5,180 nt of DNA from Halobacteriales archaeon SW_5_68_122 (GCA_003022815.1 PXSL01000091.1:1-5180); one strand, 5' to 3'; numbered from the stretch's first letter, positions 1 through 5,050 are shown. Notes: generated from the letters alone by a model not told the origin. Made by a program: numbers and translations.

Positions 1-198
1 GACGCGAGCGTAGAGTGTAACACGGTCTGTTGGCCGAGTGTCGCCCGCGAGTCGGCGGAGTTCGCGGTGTGGAATCCGTCGTTCACCGCCCGGTGTTCGG
101 GTGTAGTCCAACTCGTCGTTGCGACACCAGCGTTTGACTGTCTGAGCGTGAACACCGAGTTCGTCCGCGAACTCGCCAATCGAATACGACCGTGGCAT
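1..198 (-). CDS. tnpA: IS607-family serine recombinase transposase, N-terminal part (runs off left edge)
   Basis: The 66 visible residues start at ATG 196-198 and stay open to base 1. Residues 4-50 form a MerR-type winged helix-turn-helix: YSIGEFADELGV, then TVKRW at 20-24 and a TPGGERRIP wing at 35-43. The last visible residues are LYARV (62-66), the opening of the serine resolvase domain. In this family the catalytic Ser normally follows directly, so it lies just outside the window. IS607 TnpA enzymes are serine recombinases that move the element through a circular intermediate, with no strong sequence target and usually no target duplication. A tnpB gene would be expected further left and cannot be checked. 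The start is supported by a TATA-like box about 30 bp upstream. Whether the gene is intact is unknown. Family assignment is confident because HTH and YARV occur in the right order and spacing. Confidence 0.88.
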   Translation of the reverse strand, partial: MPRSYSIGEFADELGVHAQTVKRWCRNDELDYTRTPGGERRIPHRELRRLAGDTRPTDRVTLYARV

Positions 199-204
199 CC
201 TGCT

Positions 205-242
205 GGTACTATTTAGTACTAGTAGTTACTTATAGATACTGG
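205..242. repeat. Four TACT motifs at exact 10-bp spacing (probable IS607 end / TnpA binding sites)
   Basis: TACT occurs at 207-210, 217-220, 227-230 and 237-240, one per helical turn, so all four lie on the same DNA face. A GG dinucleotide flanks each side (205-206 and 241-242). The array lies between the tnpA start and the likely left end of the element. IS607-family transposases are known to load several dimers onto transposon ends, so these are plausible binding sites. That role is inference, since no motif for this protein is known to me. Confidence 0.5.
226..235 (-). promoter_or_regulatory. TATA-like promoter of the IS607 transposase
   Basis: On the minus strand this reads CTATAAGTAA, centred about 32 bp before the tnpA start codon. 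This predicts a transcript beginning a few bases before ATG, so leaderless or nearly so. The box overlaps one of four phased TACT motifs, so transposase binding there could repress its own transcription; that is inference. Confidence 0.55.
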
Positions 243-253
243 ATTCTGTAACA

Positions 254-289
254 GTTACACAACCCCTCTATGACTATTACCAGTACGAC
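254..289. repeat. 36-bp direct repeat, copy 1 (CRISPR-like spacing)
   Basis: This 36-bp unit begins GTTACACAACCCC and ends CCAGTACGAC, and is identical to the copy at 324-359. The distance between copies is 70 bp, leaving a 34-bp unique segment. Just before copy 1, TTCTG is separated from the repeat by six extra bases (TAACAG) compared with copy 2, so the homology may reach slightly further left with an indel. No third copy is visible. The size and spacing fit a minimal CRISPR repeat, but a duplicated mobile-element end or a pair of protein-binding sites fits equally well. The repeat does not resemble the 30-bp repeats I know from haloarchaeal type I-B arrays. Confidence 0.85.
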
Positions 290-323
290 ATGATGTTCAG
301 CTTCGCAATGTCGATGGCCTTCT

Positions 324-359
324 GTTACACAACCCCTCTATGACTATTACCAGTACGAC
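324..359. repeat. 36-bp direct repeat, copy 2
   Basis: This is an exact duplicate of the 36 bp at 254-289. Immediately after it the sequence departs from what follows copy 1. The last three bases, GAC, are also the first arm bases of a hairpin at 357-378. The segment between the copies (290-323) is open on both strands. On the minus strand it can be read as KAIDIAKLNI, which would fit a fragment of foreign coding sequence, though 34 bp is too short to weigh much. Confidence 0.85.
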
Positions 360-378
360 CGCATGACTGCGTGCGGTC
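357..378. other. Hairpin-forming inverted repeat beside direct-repeat copy 2
   Basis: Arms GACCGCA (357-363) and TGCGGTC (372-378) pair perfectly across an 8-nt loop. The hairpin starts inside the last three bases of the second 36-bp repeat. It has no T-tract on either side, so it is not an obvious terminator. Its role is unknown. Confidence 0.45.
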
Positions 379-505
379 GATCCGGCACTGACGTACAGAC
401 CACTATCAGTCGAACCGTCACCGCCTGATCCCTTATCTGAACAGTACAGTTATTCCCGGGTTGAGTCAATCCTGAACCGGAGAACGGCCCTCACAGTGAT
501 TACTG

Positions 506-1015
506 TCACACCAGTGGCTGTTCGCGCTCGCCGAGATAGTCCAGCACCGATCCGAGGCCGAACCCGTAAGCGAGGTGGGCGACGAGCGAGGCGACGACGT
601 ACAGCGGCAGCTGGATTCCGGAGTAGCCGGTGTAGAACGCGAGGACGAACCCGGTCCAGAGGACGAACCCGTAGAAGACGCCGGCCTTTGCGAACGTCTC
701 CCCGGGGAGGTACCGGCCCAGCGAGGCAAAAAGCAGCGGCCACGTCACCATCCCCCCGAGCAGGAAGATGACGTAGCCAATGGCGTTGGCGTATTCGGGA
801 GCAAGCGCCACGAGGCCACTCATCTCGGCAAGGATTTCGAAGGAGGTGAGTTCGAAGCCGCCGAGCGTCGACGCCGCCATGAACACGAGCGTCATCAGTC
901 CGGTGCCGACGGCGCCGCCGACGGCCCCGATGAGGCCGTCGATGACGATACCGGTCAGGGAGTTCGAGCCCTGGTCTTCGATCTCCGACATTCCGACCGT
1001 GTCGTTCTCTGCCAT
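506..1015 (-). CDS. Four-helix membrane protein, DUF6789-like
   Basis: This 169-aa protein has a short acidic, cytosol-like N-terminus (MAENDTVGMSEIED) and four hydrophobic segments at roughly residues 22-48, 76-99, 109-130 and 136-158. The first is glycine-rich (GLIGAVGGAVGTGLM). The loop between helices 1 and 2 carries Glu55, Glu60 and Glu64. It resembles a small membrane family annotated in haloarchaea as DUF6789, whose function is unknown to me; the family name is from memory and moderately sure. The frame stays open upstream to 1177, but the T-rich box at 1036-1044 sits 25 bp before ATG 1013-1015, so that start is chosen; Met9 is a weaker alternative. It appears to be a single-gene unit with no partner in the window. 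Confidence 0.85.
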   Translation of the reverse strand: MAENDTVGMSEIEDQGSNSLTGIVIDGLIGAVGGAVGTGLMTLVFMAASTLGGFELTSFEILAEMSGLVALAPEYANAIGYVIFLLGGMVTWPLLFASLGRYLPGETFAKAGVFYGFVLWTGFVLAFYTGYSGIQLPLYVVASLVAHLAYGFGLGSVLDYLGEREQPLV

Positions 1016-1035
1016 GGCGTGACGAACGGGCGGGA

Positions 1036-1044
1036 GTAAAAAAG
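1036..1044 (-). promoter_or_regulatory. TATA-like box of the DUF6789-like gene
   Basis: The minus strand reads CTTTTTTAC, centred about 25 bp before the start codon at 1015. This predicts a leaderless transcript and decides the start against the longer open frame reaching 1177. Confidence 0.5.
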
Positions 1045-1244
1045 AACTGACGCCGCCCACCGCGGTCGGAACCCATGACGCCGGCGAACGGAAAGACGAT
1101 GCATTCACCTCCGTCCCCGTCGGCTGGAGCAACTCGACGAACGCCTCCGTACAGTGTCGTGTCGACAAGGGAGCCACAGGAGTCCGGCGTCGGACCCCGT
1201 CGACACCCGACAGGCGAACCGCGAGGGATGGCCCACGAAGAACG

Positions 1245-1252
1245 CTTATATC
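1245..1252 (+). promoter_or_regulatory. TATA box of the FAH-family gene
   Basis: CTTATATC is centred about 25 bp before ATG 1274, the normal distance for a leaderless haloarchaeal transcript. It lies inside the upstream extension of the open frame (1154-1273), which argues against the longer start. The rest of the 1016-1273 intergenic stretch shows no convincing gene. Confidence 0.65.
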
Positions 1253-1273
1253 GGGCCCGGACGACGGCCCGGT

Positions 1274-1948
1274 ATGCGACGCGTGCGCTTTCGTGACCCC
1301 GACGGCGAGGTGCGGAGCGGCGAGTGGACCGGCGAGGAGGGCGCCGAAATACGGGCCTATCCGAGCGACGGCGGCCGATTCTCGGTGGAACCAGAGTTCT
1401 TTGCCGCCAGCGGCGTCGAACTGCTAGCGCCCTGCGACCCGTCGAAGGTGGTCTGTGTCGGCCTCAACTACGCCGACCACGCCGACGAGCAGGGCAAGGA
1501 GGTCCCGGACCGCCCGCTTCTGTTCCTGAAGCCGCCGAACGCCGTCGCCGCGCCGGACTCGACCGTCGAATTGCCGGCCGGGGTGGAGCGACTGGACTTC
1601 GAGGCCGAACTCGGCGTCGTCATCGGCGAGCGGTGCCGGCACGTCGACGCGAGCGACGCGGAGCGCGTCGTCGCGGGCTACACCTGCGTTAACGACCTCT
1701 CGAACCGCGACGACCAAGCCGTCGAGACTAACTGGGTCCGCGGGAAGGCCTTCGACGACGCCGCACCGATCGGCCCGGCCGTCGCCTCCGAACTCGTCGA
1801 GGAGATAACGACACACATGACGCTGGAACCCGGCGACGTCATCTCGACGGGGACCCCGGAGGGCGTCGGCCCGCTTTCGGACGGCGACACCGTCGAAGTG
1901 ACCGTCGAGGGTGTCGGAACCCTCACGAACGACGTCCACATTCCCTGA
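1274..1948 (+). CDS. Fumarylacetoacetate hydrolase (FAH) family protein with internal in-frame deletion
   Basis: This 224-aa cytosolic protein belongs to the FAH superfamily of metal-dependent hydrolases, decarboxylases and isomerases acting on 2-keto or acylpyruvate-type substrates; the substrate here cannot be told. Visible signatures are KVVCVGLNYADHADEQG (58-74), RPLLFLKPPNAV (80-91), the metal ligands Glu110, Glu112 and Asp141 (FEAELG and NDLSNRD), RGKAFDDAAPIGP (156-168) and LEPGDVISTGTPEGVG (184-199). Between GP168 and LVEEI (174-178), relatives usually carry about 40 residues, including a VNGE..Q...S..MIF stretch. Only about five are present here, so about 34 residues are missing without breaking the frame. 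The enzyme may be inactive or altered. Its stop overlaps the next gene's ATG (TGATG), so the two are probably cotranscribed. The family call is certain; activity is doubtful. Confidence 0.9.
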   Translation: MRRVRFRDPDGEVRSGEWTGEEGAEIRAYPSDGGRFSVEPEFFAASGVELLAPCDPSKVVCVGLNYADHADEQGKEVPDRPLLFLKPPNAVAAPDSTVELPAGVERLDFEAELGVVIGERCRHVDASDAERVVAGYTCVNDLSNRDDQAVETNWVRGKAFDDAAPIGPAVASELVEEITTHMTLEPGDVISTGTPEGVGPLSDGDTVEVTVEGVGTLTNDVHIP

Positions 1949-2148
1949 TGCACTACTGGTTCCGGCCGGCGATCCATCTCTGTGAATCGCCGGATGCCGG
2001 CCGCACCATCTGCGGGGCGACGGTCACGGGCGCGTCGCCGACGATTCGGCCACTCCCCGAGGACGCCGACCCGGTCGGGCACTTCGACGACCGGGACGCC
2101 GAGGTCTGCGGCAACTGCCGACGTATCCTCTCGGCCCGGGACGATTAA
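1948..2148 (+). CDS. Small four-cysteine protein, probable zinc-binding, coupled to the FAH gene
   Basis: This 66-aa protein has Cys12, Cys22 and a CGNC pair (Cys54, Cys57), with His2, His10 and His45 nearby. The CxxC plus two further cysteines suggests a zinc-ribbon-like fold, which is inference. Its ATG shares a base with the FAH stop codon (TGATG), pointing to translational coupling and one operon. No separate promoter is evident. At the other end its TAA shares TTAA with the stop codon of the convergent membrane-protein gene. I do not recognise a named family. The acidic composition (PEDADP, FDDRDAE) is typical of haloarchaeal proteins and supports real coding. Confidence 0.75.
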   Translation: MHYWFRPAIHLCESPDAGRTICGATVTGASPTIRPLPEDADPVGHFDDRDAEVCGNCRRILSARDD

Positions 2149-2603
2149 AGAAAGGCCGGCGGCATCCCGAGCAGGCCGGAGACGACCAGCAGGCCGACGG
2201 CCAGCACCGCCGCCGCGAGGTAGAACGGCCGGGCGTCCCGGGCCGGTTCCCGGATCTTTCTGTCGTCGACGCCGCGCTGTGCCCTCGCACTGCCGACCTC
2301 AACGGTCGCCGCCAGACCCAGCCACAACGCCACCATCGTCAGGACGAGGTAACCGCGAGGGCTGCCGGTGAGCGATTCGACGGTGTACCCAGTGCCGGCC
2401 AGGTGGCCGCCCGTCAGGAGCATCAACAGCGCGCTGACGCGGGTGACCCACTGAAGTTTCGAGACGACACTCCCGAATGCCGCCGGCGAGACATCGGCGT
2501 CCATCGCCAGCGGCAGGACGGCGGCGACGACGAACAGCACCGACCCGCTCCACAGCGCCGCAAACGCCGTGTGAACGGTGTACATCGCGGTGTCTACGAC
2601 CAT
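2145..2603 (-). CDS. Four-helix membrane protein, CopD-like
   Basis: This 152-aa protein has four predicted helices at about residues 8-33, 51-70, 84-104 and 127-146. Helix 1 contains HTAFAALWSGSVLF (His11, Trp18, Gly20), which resembles the opening of CopD-type membrane proteins. His67 follows helix 2 (LTGGHLAG). A charged loop (107-125) separates helices 3 and 4. CopD relatives are linked to copper handling, but no copper gene is nearby, so a copper role is only a possibility. The frame is open to ATG 2627, but a TATA-like box at 2626-2633 lies 27 bp before ATG 2601-2603 and favours the shorter form. It converges on the 66-aa gene with a 4-bp overlap and is divergent from yqeC, sharing an 80-bp promoter region. 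Confidence 0.82.
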   Translation of the reverse strand: MVVDTAMYTVHTAFAALWSGSVLFVVAAVLPLAMDADVSPAAFGSVVSKLQWVTRVSALLMLLTGGHLAGTGYTVESLTGSPRGYLVLTMVALWLGLAATVEVGSARAQRGVDDRKIREPARDARPFYLAAAVLAVGLLVVSGLLGMPPAFL

Positions 2604-2625
2604 GCCGACAACGCGACGCCGCCAC

Positions 2626-2633
2626 ACAAATCA
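2626..2633 (-). promoter_or_regulatory. TATA-like box of the CopD-like gene
   Basis: The minus strand reads TGATTTGT, centred about 27 bp before the start at 2603. It is a weak match to the haloarchaeal consensus, but the spacing is right and it decides between the two possible starts. Confidence 0.4.
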
Positions 2634-2652
2634 GTTATCACATCCGGCAGAG

Positions 2653-2660
2653 CCATTTAG
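2653..2660 (+). promoter_or_regulatory. TATA-like box of yqeC
   Basis: CATTTAGT is centred about 27 bp before ATG 2684, consistent with leaderless transcription. It lies about 20-25 bp from the divergent promoter of the CopD-like gene, so one regulator could affect both; no operator was identified. Confidence 0.5.
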
Positions 2661-2683
2661 TGTCGCGGCGCCGACGCGACGGT

Positions 2684-3418
2684 ATGGACCCGGAGGAAGC
2701 GTTCGGCGTCGGGCGGGGCGACGTCGTCGCCGTCGTCGGCGCCGGCGGCAAGAAGTCGACGCTGTACGCGCTGGCGGCCGGCATTGAGCGGGCCGTCCTC
2801 ACGGCGACCGTCCGTATCCCGCCCTTCGAGGGTCACGTCGGGCGTCTCGTCGTCGCCGAGCGGCCAGCGGAGGCCGTCGAGTCGGCCGACGAGGGCGACT
2901 GGCCACTGGGTCTGGTGCCGGGGCGGGACGGCGACCGCGACCGCTACCTCGGCTATGACCCGGCGACCGTCGACGCGCTCGCGTCGGCCACGGACGCGCC
3001 GCTGCTGGTGAAGGCCGACGGCGCCCGGCGGCGGTGGTTCAAGGCGCCCGCGGACGACGAACCGCAGGTGCCGGCGTCGTCGACGGTTGTCGTCCCCGTC
3101 GTCAGCGCCCGCGTCGTCGGCGAACCGCTCTCCGAGGAGCGGGTCCACCGGCCCGAGCGGGTCGCGGCCCTCACCGACCTGTCCGCGGGCGATGAAATCG
3201 GCGTCGACGACGTCGTCGCCGTCTCGACTCACGAGTCCGGCGGCCTGAAGGGCGTCCCTGAGGGGGCCGCGGTGCGGCCGCTCGTGAACATGGTCGACGG
3301 CGACGCTCTCGAGGCGACCGCCCGCAAGGTGGCCGAGGGTCTGCTCGACCATCGGCGCGTCGACCGCGTCGTCCTCGGCCGGATGGACCTCCGGAAGGTC
3401 GTCGACGTGGTCGAATAG
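2684..3418 (+). CDS. yqeC: YqeC-type selenium/molybdenum hydroxylase cofactor biosynthesis protein
   Basis: This 244-aa cytosolic protein has a P-loop-like GAGGKKST (19-26), then TATVRIPP (40-47), and the family's strongest signature KADGARRRWFKAPADDEPQVP (110-130), close to the usual EADGAR..PLKAP..HEPVIP. RVHRPERVAALTDL (about 154-167) and LVNMVDGD near the C-terminus also fit. YqeC proteins are tied to maturation of molybdenum hydroxylases, in some bacteria the selenium-dependent ones; the chemistry is not settled. The mobA gene 0.7 kb downstream on the other strand gives a second molybdenum cofactor function, which supports a molybdenum-enzyme role here. The frame is open upstream to 2477, but the TATA-like box at 2653-2660 selects ATG 2684. 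It ends 2 bp from the convergent SDR remnant. Confidence 0.87.
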   Translation: MDPEEAFGVGRGDVVAVVGAGGKKSTLYALAAGIERAVLTATVRIPPFEGHVGRLVVAERPAEAVESADEGDWPLGLVPGRDGDRDRYLGYDPATVDALASATDAPLLVKADGARRRWFKAPADDEPQVPASSTVVVPVVSARVVGEPLSEERVHRPERVAALTDLSAGDEIGVDDVVAVSTHESGGLKGVPEGAAVRPLVNMVDGDALEATARKVAEGLLDHRRVDRVVLGRMDLRKVVDVVE

Positions 3419-3420
3419 GG

Positions 3421-4085
3421 TCAGAACTCCTCGAGGTGGGGCCGGAGGTCCAGTTCGAGCGTCCACGCCGAGCGGTCCTGCTCGACCAGGCTCCAGTAGG
3501 CGTCGGCGACCGCGTCGGGGTCGAGGTGCGCCGTCCCGTCGTCGATGTCGGCGCCGGGCGGCAGGATGCCGCCCGGCCCGAGTTCTCGGGCTATCGACTC
3601 GGCCAGACTGCAGCAGGCGAACTTGGCGGCGCTGAACCCGACGGCGCCCGCCCGCCAGCGGACGGCAGTGGCGCCGGTGAAGACGACGGCGCCGCCGTCG
3701 CCCTCCAGTATGTCCTCGACGGCGGTCTACGAGCAGTGCAGCGCCGCCTCCGGGCCGACCGACAGCGCCCGCCGGAACGCTTCGGGGTCCTGTTCCAGCA
3801 GACCGTCCCACGACGCCGCGCTGGCGTGGTTGACGAGTACGTCCACCCGGGCCGAACGCATCGTGGACCTGCTCGAAGGCGTGCTAATGGTGATCAGGTT
3901 CGAGAGATCCGTCGGGACGGCCAGTGCGTCGCCGGGCGTCTCCGTCCGGAGTCGGTCGGCCAGCGTCTCGAGGTACGACTCCGAGCGGGCGAGCAGCCGA
4001 CCGAACAGCCTTCCCCGGCGGACCGCTCGGTGAGCGACGCCCCCAGGCTCGGCCCGAGGCCCGCGATGACTGCCGTTCTCGGCAT
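3421..4085 (-). pseudogene. Decayed short-chain dehydrogenase/reductase (SDR)
   Basis: The SDR is readable only by changing frame. It starts MPRTAVIAGLGPSLGASL (glycine-rich nucleotide-binding loop), then loses one base near 3996-3998 and resumes LLARSESYLETLADRL. A second one-base loss near 3901-3903 leads to EPDHH, a TAG at 3884-3886, then HAFEQVHDAFGP. An extra base at about 3847 restores VDVLVNHASAASWDGLL. A second TAG lies at 3727-3729, after AALHCS, where CAG is likely ancestral. The rest reads through FTGATAVRW and FSAAK to LEEF and TGA. FSAAK sits where classical SDRs have YxxxK; I believe Phe is usual in this subgroup. Near 3566-3580, ELGPGGILPPG seems to lack about 10-12 residues (usually GIHVAHVV). 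Five or six lesions mean the protein cannot be made. Its TATA-like box is still present, so decay may be recent. Its substrate is unknown. Confidence 0.88.
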
Positions 4086-4107
4086 GTCCCCACCGTCGAC
4101 CCGGGGT

Positions 4108-4116
4108 GTTAAGAAA
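4108..4116 (-). promoter_or_regulatory. TATA-like box of the SDR pseudogene
   Basis: The minus strand reads TTTCTTAAC, centred 27 bp before the former start at 4085. The promoter looks intact although the gene is dead, so a non-coding transcript may still be made. Confidence 0.45.
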
Positions 4117-4136
4117 GGTTACCCGGTGACGGGACC
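4111..4136 (-). terminator. Possible mobA terminator overlapping the SDR promoter
   Basis: Just after the mobA TAA, the minus strand has GGTCCCG-TCAC-CGGG-TA-ACC followed by TTTCTT. The stem has 4 + 3 pairs with a 2-nt bulge. The pyrimidine tract is also the SDR TATA-like box, so the two functions would share sequence. Archaeal terminators often need only the T-rich tract. This is a weak call. Confidence 0.25.
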
Positions 4137-4751
4137 TTACTCCAGCCTGTCGGCGGCGTCCGCCAGGTCCGCGGGCGTATCGACGCTCTCGAAGCTGGAC
4201 AGCGACCCGTGGGCCAGCAGGTCCGACCGCTCGACGACCACGTGCTCCAGGGAGAACAGCGGCTCGATGATGCGGACGTCGCCCTCCGCGAGCGCCGCCC
4301 GGCAGGCCTCGGCCATCGGTGCGGGCCGATAGACCGCGTGCAGCGGCTCGAACCAGTCGTTCGGCTTCGGGACGGCCGCGTCGGCGTCGGCGCCGGCCGC
4401 CCGCTCGAAGAGGTACTCGACGAGTGCGGCGTCGAGAAAGGGGAGGTCGCAGGCAACGACGGCGGCGTACTCGGCGTTGGTGGCCTCCAGTCCCGTTGCG
4501 ATGCCGGCGACCGGCCCGCGGTCGGGTTCCGTATCGAGCGCGAATGTCGGGTCCAGCCCCGACAACGCCCCGGCGATGGCCGCCCGCTGGTCGGGGCGAC
4601 AGTTGACGACCAGTTCGTCGACGGCGGGGGTCAGGCCGTCGGCCACCCGGCGCACCAGCGGCGTGCCGGCCACGTCGACGACGGCCTTCTCGCGGCCGCC
4701 CATCCGGACCGACCGGCCGCCGGCGATGACGATGCCGGCGCGGTCAGTCAT
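4137..4751 (-). CDS. mobA: Molybdenum cofactor guanylyltransferase MobA
   Basis: This 204-aa cytosolic enzyme transfers GMP from GTP to molybdopterin-type cofactor, giving the guanine dinucleotide form used by DMSO-reductase-family enzymes. The nucleotide-binding signature IAGGRSVRMGGREKA (9-23) matches the usual LAGGxSxRMGxDKA with Glu for Asp. The family's CDxPF appears as ACDLPFLD (100-107) with Asp102, and EPDRGPVAGI (75-84) and WFEPLHAVYR (133-142) also fit. Length is normal and all key regions are present. A closely related CTP-using enzyme, MocA, serves xanthine-oxidase-type hydroxylases; with yqeC nearby that alternative is worth keeping in mind. Its ATG lies inside the end of the upstream 94-aa gene (8-bp overlap), so it is probably translated by coupling from that gene's promoter. 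Confidence 0.9.
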   Translation of the reverse strand: MTDRAGIVIAGGRSVRMGGREKAVVDVAGTPLVRRVADGLTPAVDELVVNCRPDQRAAIAGALSGLDPTFALDTEPDRGPVAGIATGLEATNAEYAAVVACDLPFLDAALVEYLFERAAGADADAAVPKPNDWFEPLHAVYRPAPMAEACRAALAEGDVRIIEPLFSLEHVVVERSDLLAHGSLSSFESVDTPADLADAADRLE

Positions 4752-5028
4752 CGGTCGCCCGGACGACCATTACCGGGTCACCGTCGGCCTCGCGGGCCCG
4801 CTTCCAGACCGCCCCAACCGGTTCGTCGGCGGCGCCGTCCGCCTGGCCCTCGACCGTCGCGCACACGTGCGGGCCGTCGGCGCCACCCGCCTCGCACCGG
4901 TCGGCAACGCGCGTCCGGTCGGTTCGCTCCCGGGCGGCCGCCAGCAGCGCCGCTTCGTCCTCGGCCGCCCGCGAGGGACCGCCCGAGGCGACGCGAACCG
5001 TCGGGTCCTCCTCGTGTGACTCGCTCAT
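4744..5028 (-). CDS. Small acidic hypothetical protein, first gene of the mobA operon
   Basis: This 94-aa soluble protein has no membrane segment or signal peptide. It starts MSESHEEDPTVRVASGG, has an alanine/glutamate-rich helical stretch (20-35), two cysteines (Cys45, Cys56) around GGADGPHVC, and a C-terminal part GAVWKRAREADGDPVMVVRATDD. I recognise no named family. It overlaps mobA by 8 bp, so it may be a cofactor-related accessory, but that rests only on position. The open frame extends to 5151; the start at 5026-5028 is preferred because a T-rich box lies about 28 bp upstream and the longer form would overlap the hisC promoter and start. Acidic composition and operon overlap support coding. 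Confidence 0.7.
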   Translation of the reverse strand: MSESHEEDPTVRVASGGPSRAAEDEAALLAAARERTDRTRVADRCEAGGADGPHVCATVEGQADGAADEPVGAVWKRAREADGDPVMVVRATDD

Positions 5029-5050
5029 GCCGTGTACGTCGGACGATTCG

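Larger units (their letters stand above)
199..505. other. Gene-free 307-bp region: IS end, direct repeats, hairpin, unassigned DNA
   Basis: I see no supportable gene here. Going rightward it holds the tnpA promoter with phased TACT motifs, a likely IS607 boundary near 241-242, a palindrome TGTAACAGTTACA at 247-259, two exact 36-bp direct repeats, and a hairpin at 357-378. From about 379 to 505 I see only the 3' flank of the downstream minus-strand membrane-protein gene. That stretch includes a small inverted repeat (ACAGT/ACTGT at 493-506) that touches the gene's stop codon but lacks a T-tract. The region is visibly AT-richer than the genes around it, consistent with accessory DNA at its left side. 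Confidence 0.6.

Noticed and set aside
254..359. Relationship of the 36-bp repeat to Cas12f-type repeats, suggested by GTTxCA.AACCC at its start and the nearby TnpB-type IS
   Set aside because: The match is limited to a few bases, no Cas12f or TnpB is in view, and only two copies exist. It is too weak to claim.
491..510. Inverted repeat ACAGT/ACTGT as a terminator of the DUF6789-like gene
   Set aside because: The arms are 5 bp, overlap the stop codon, and no T-tract follows on the minus strand.
450..1076. 208-codon minus-strand frame overlapping the DUF6789-like gene
   Set aside because: It is a same-strand shadow with an Arg-rich, low-complexity product, while the other frame gives four clean membrane helices.
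1016..1177. 54-residue N-terminal extension of the DUF6789-like protein
   Set aside because: The T-rich box at 1036-1044 would lie inside it, and the extension has no membrane or acidic character like the rest of the protein.
1075..1296. 73-codon plus-strand frame upstream of the FAH gene
   Set aside because: It is Thr/Pro/Arg-rich with no acidic bias, no promoter at the right distance, and it overlaps the FAH promoter and start.
2657..3811. 384-codon minus-strand open frame
   Set aside because: It is antisense to yqeC, has long arginine runs and no family pattern. It is a typical GC-rich shadow frame.
3436..4332. 298-codon plus-strand open frame
   Set aside because: It lies antisense to the SDR remnant and the 3' part of mobA, is Arg/Pro/Gly-rich, and has no recognisable motif. 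The SDR signatures on the other strand explain this DNA.
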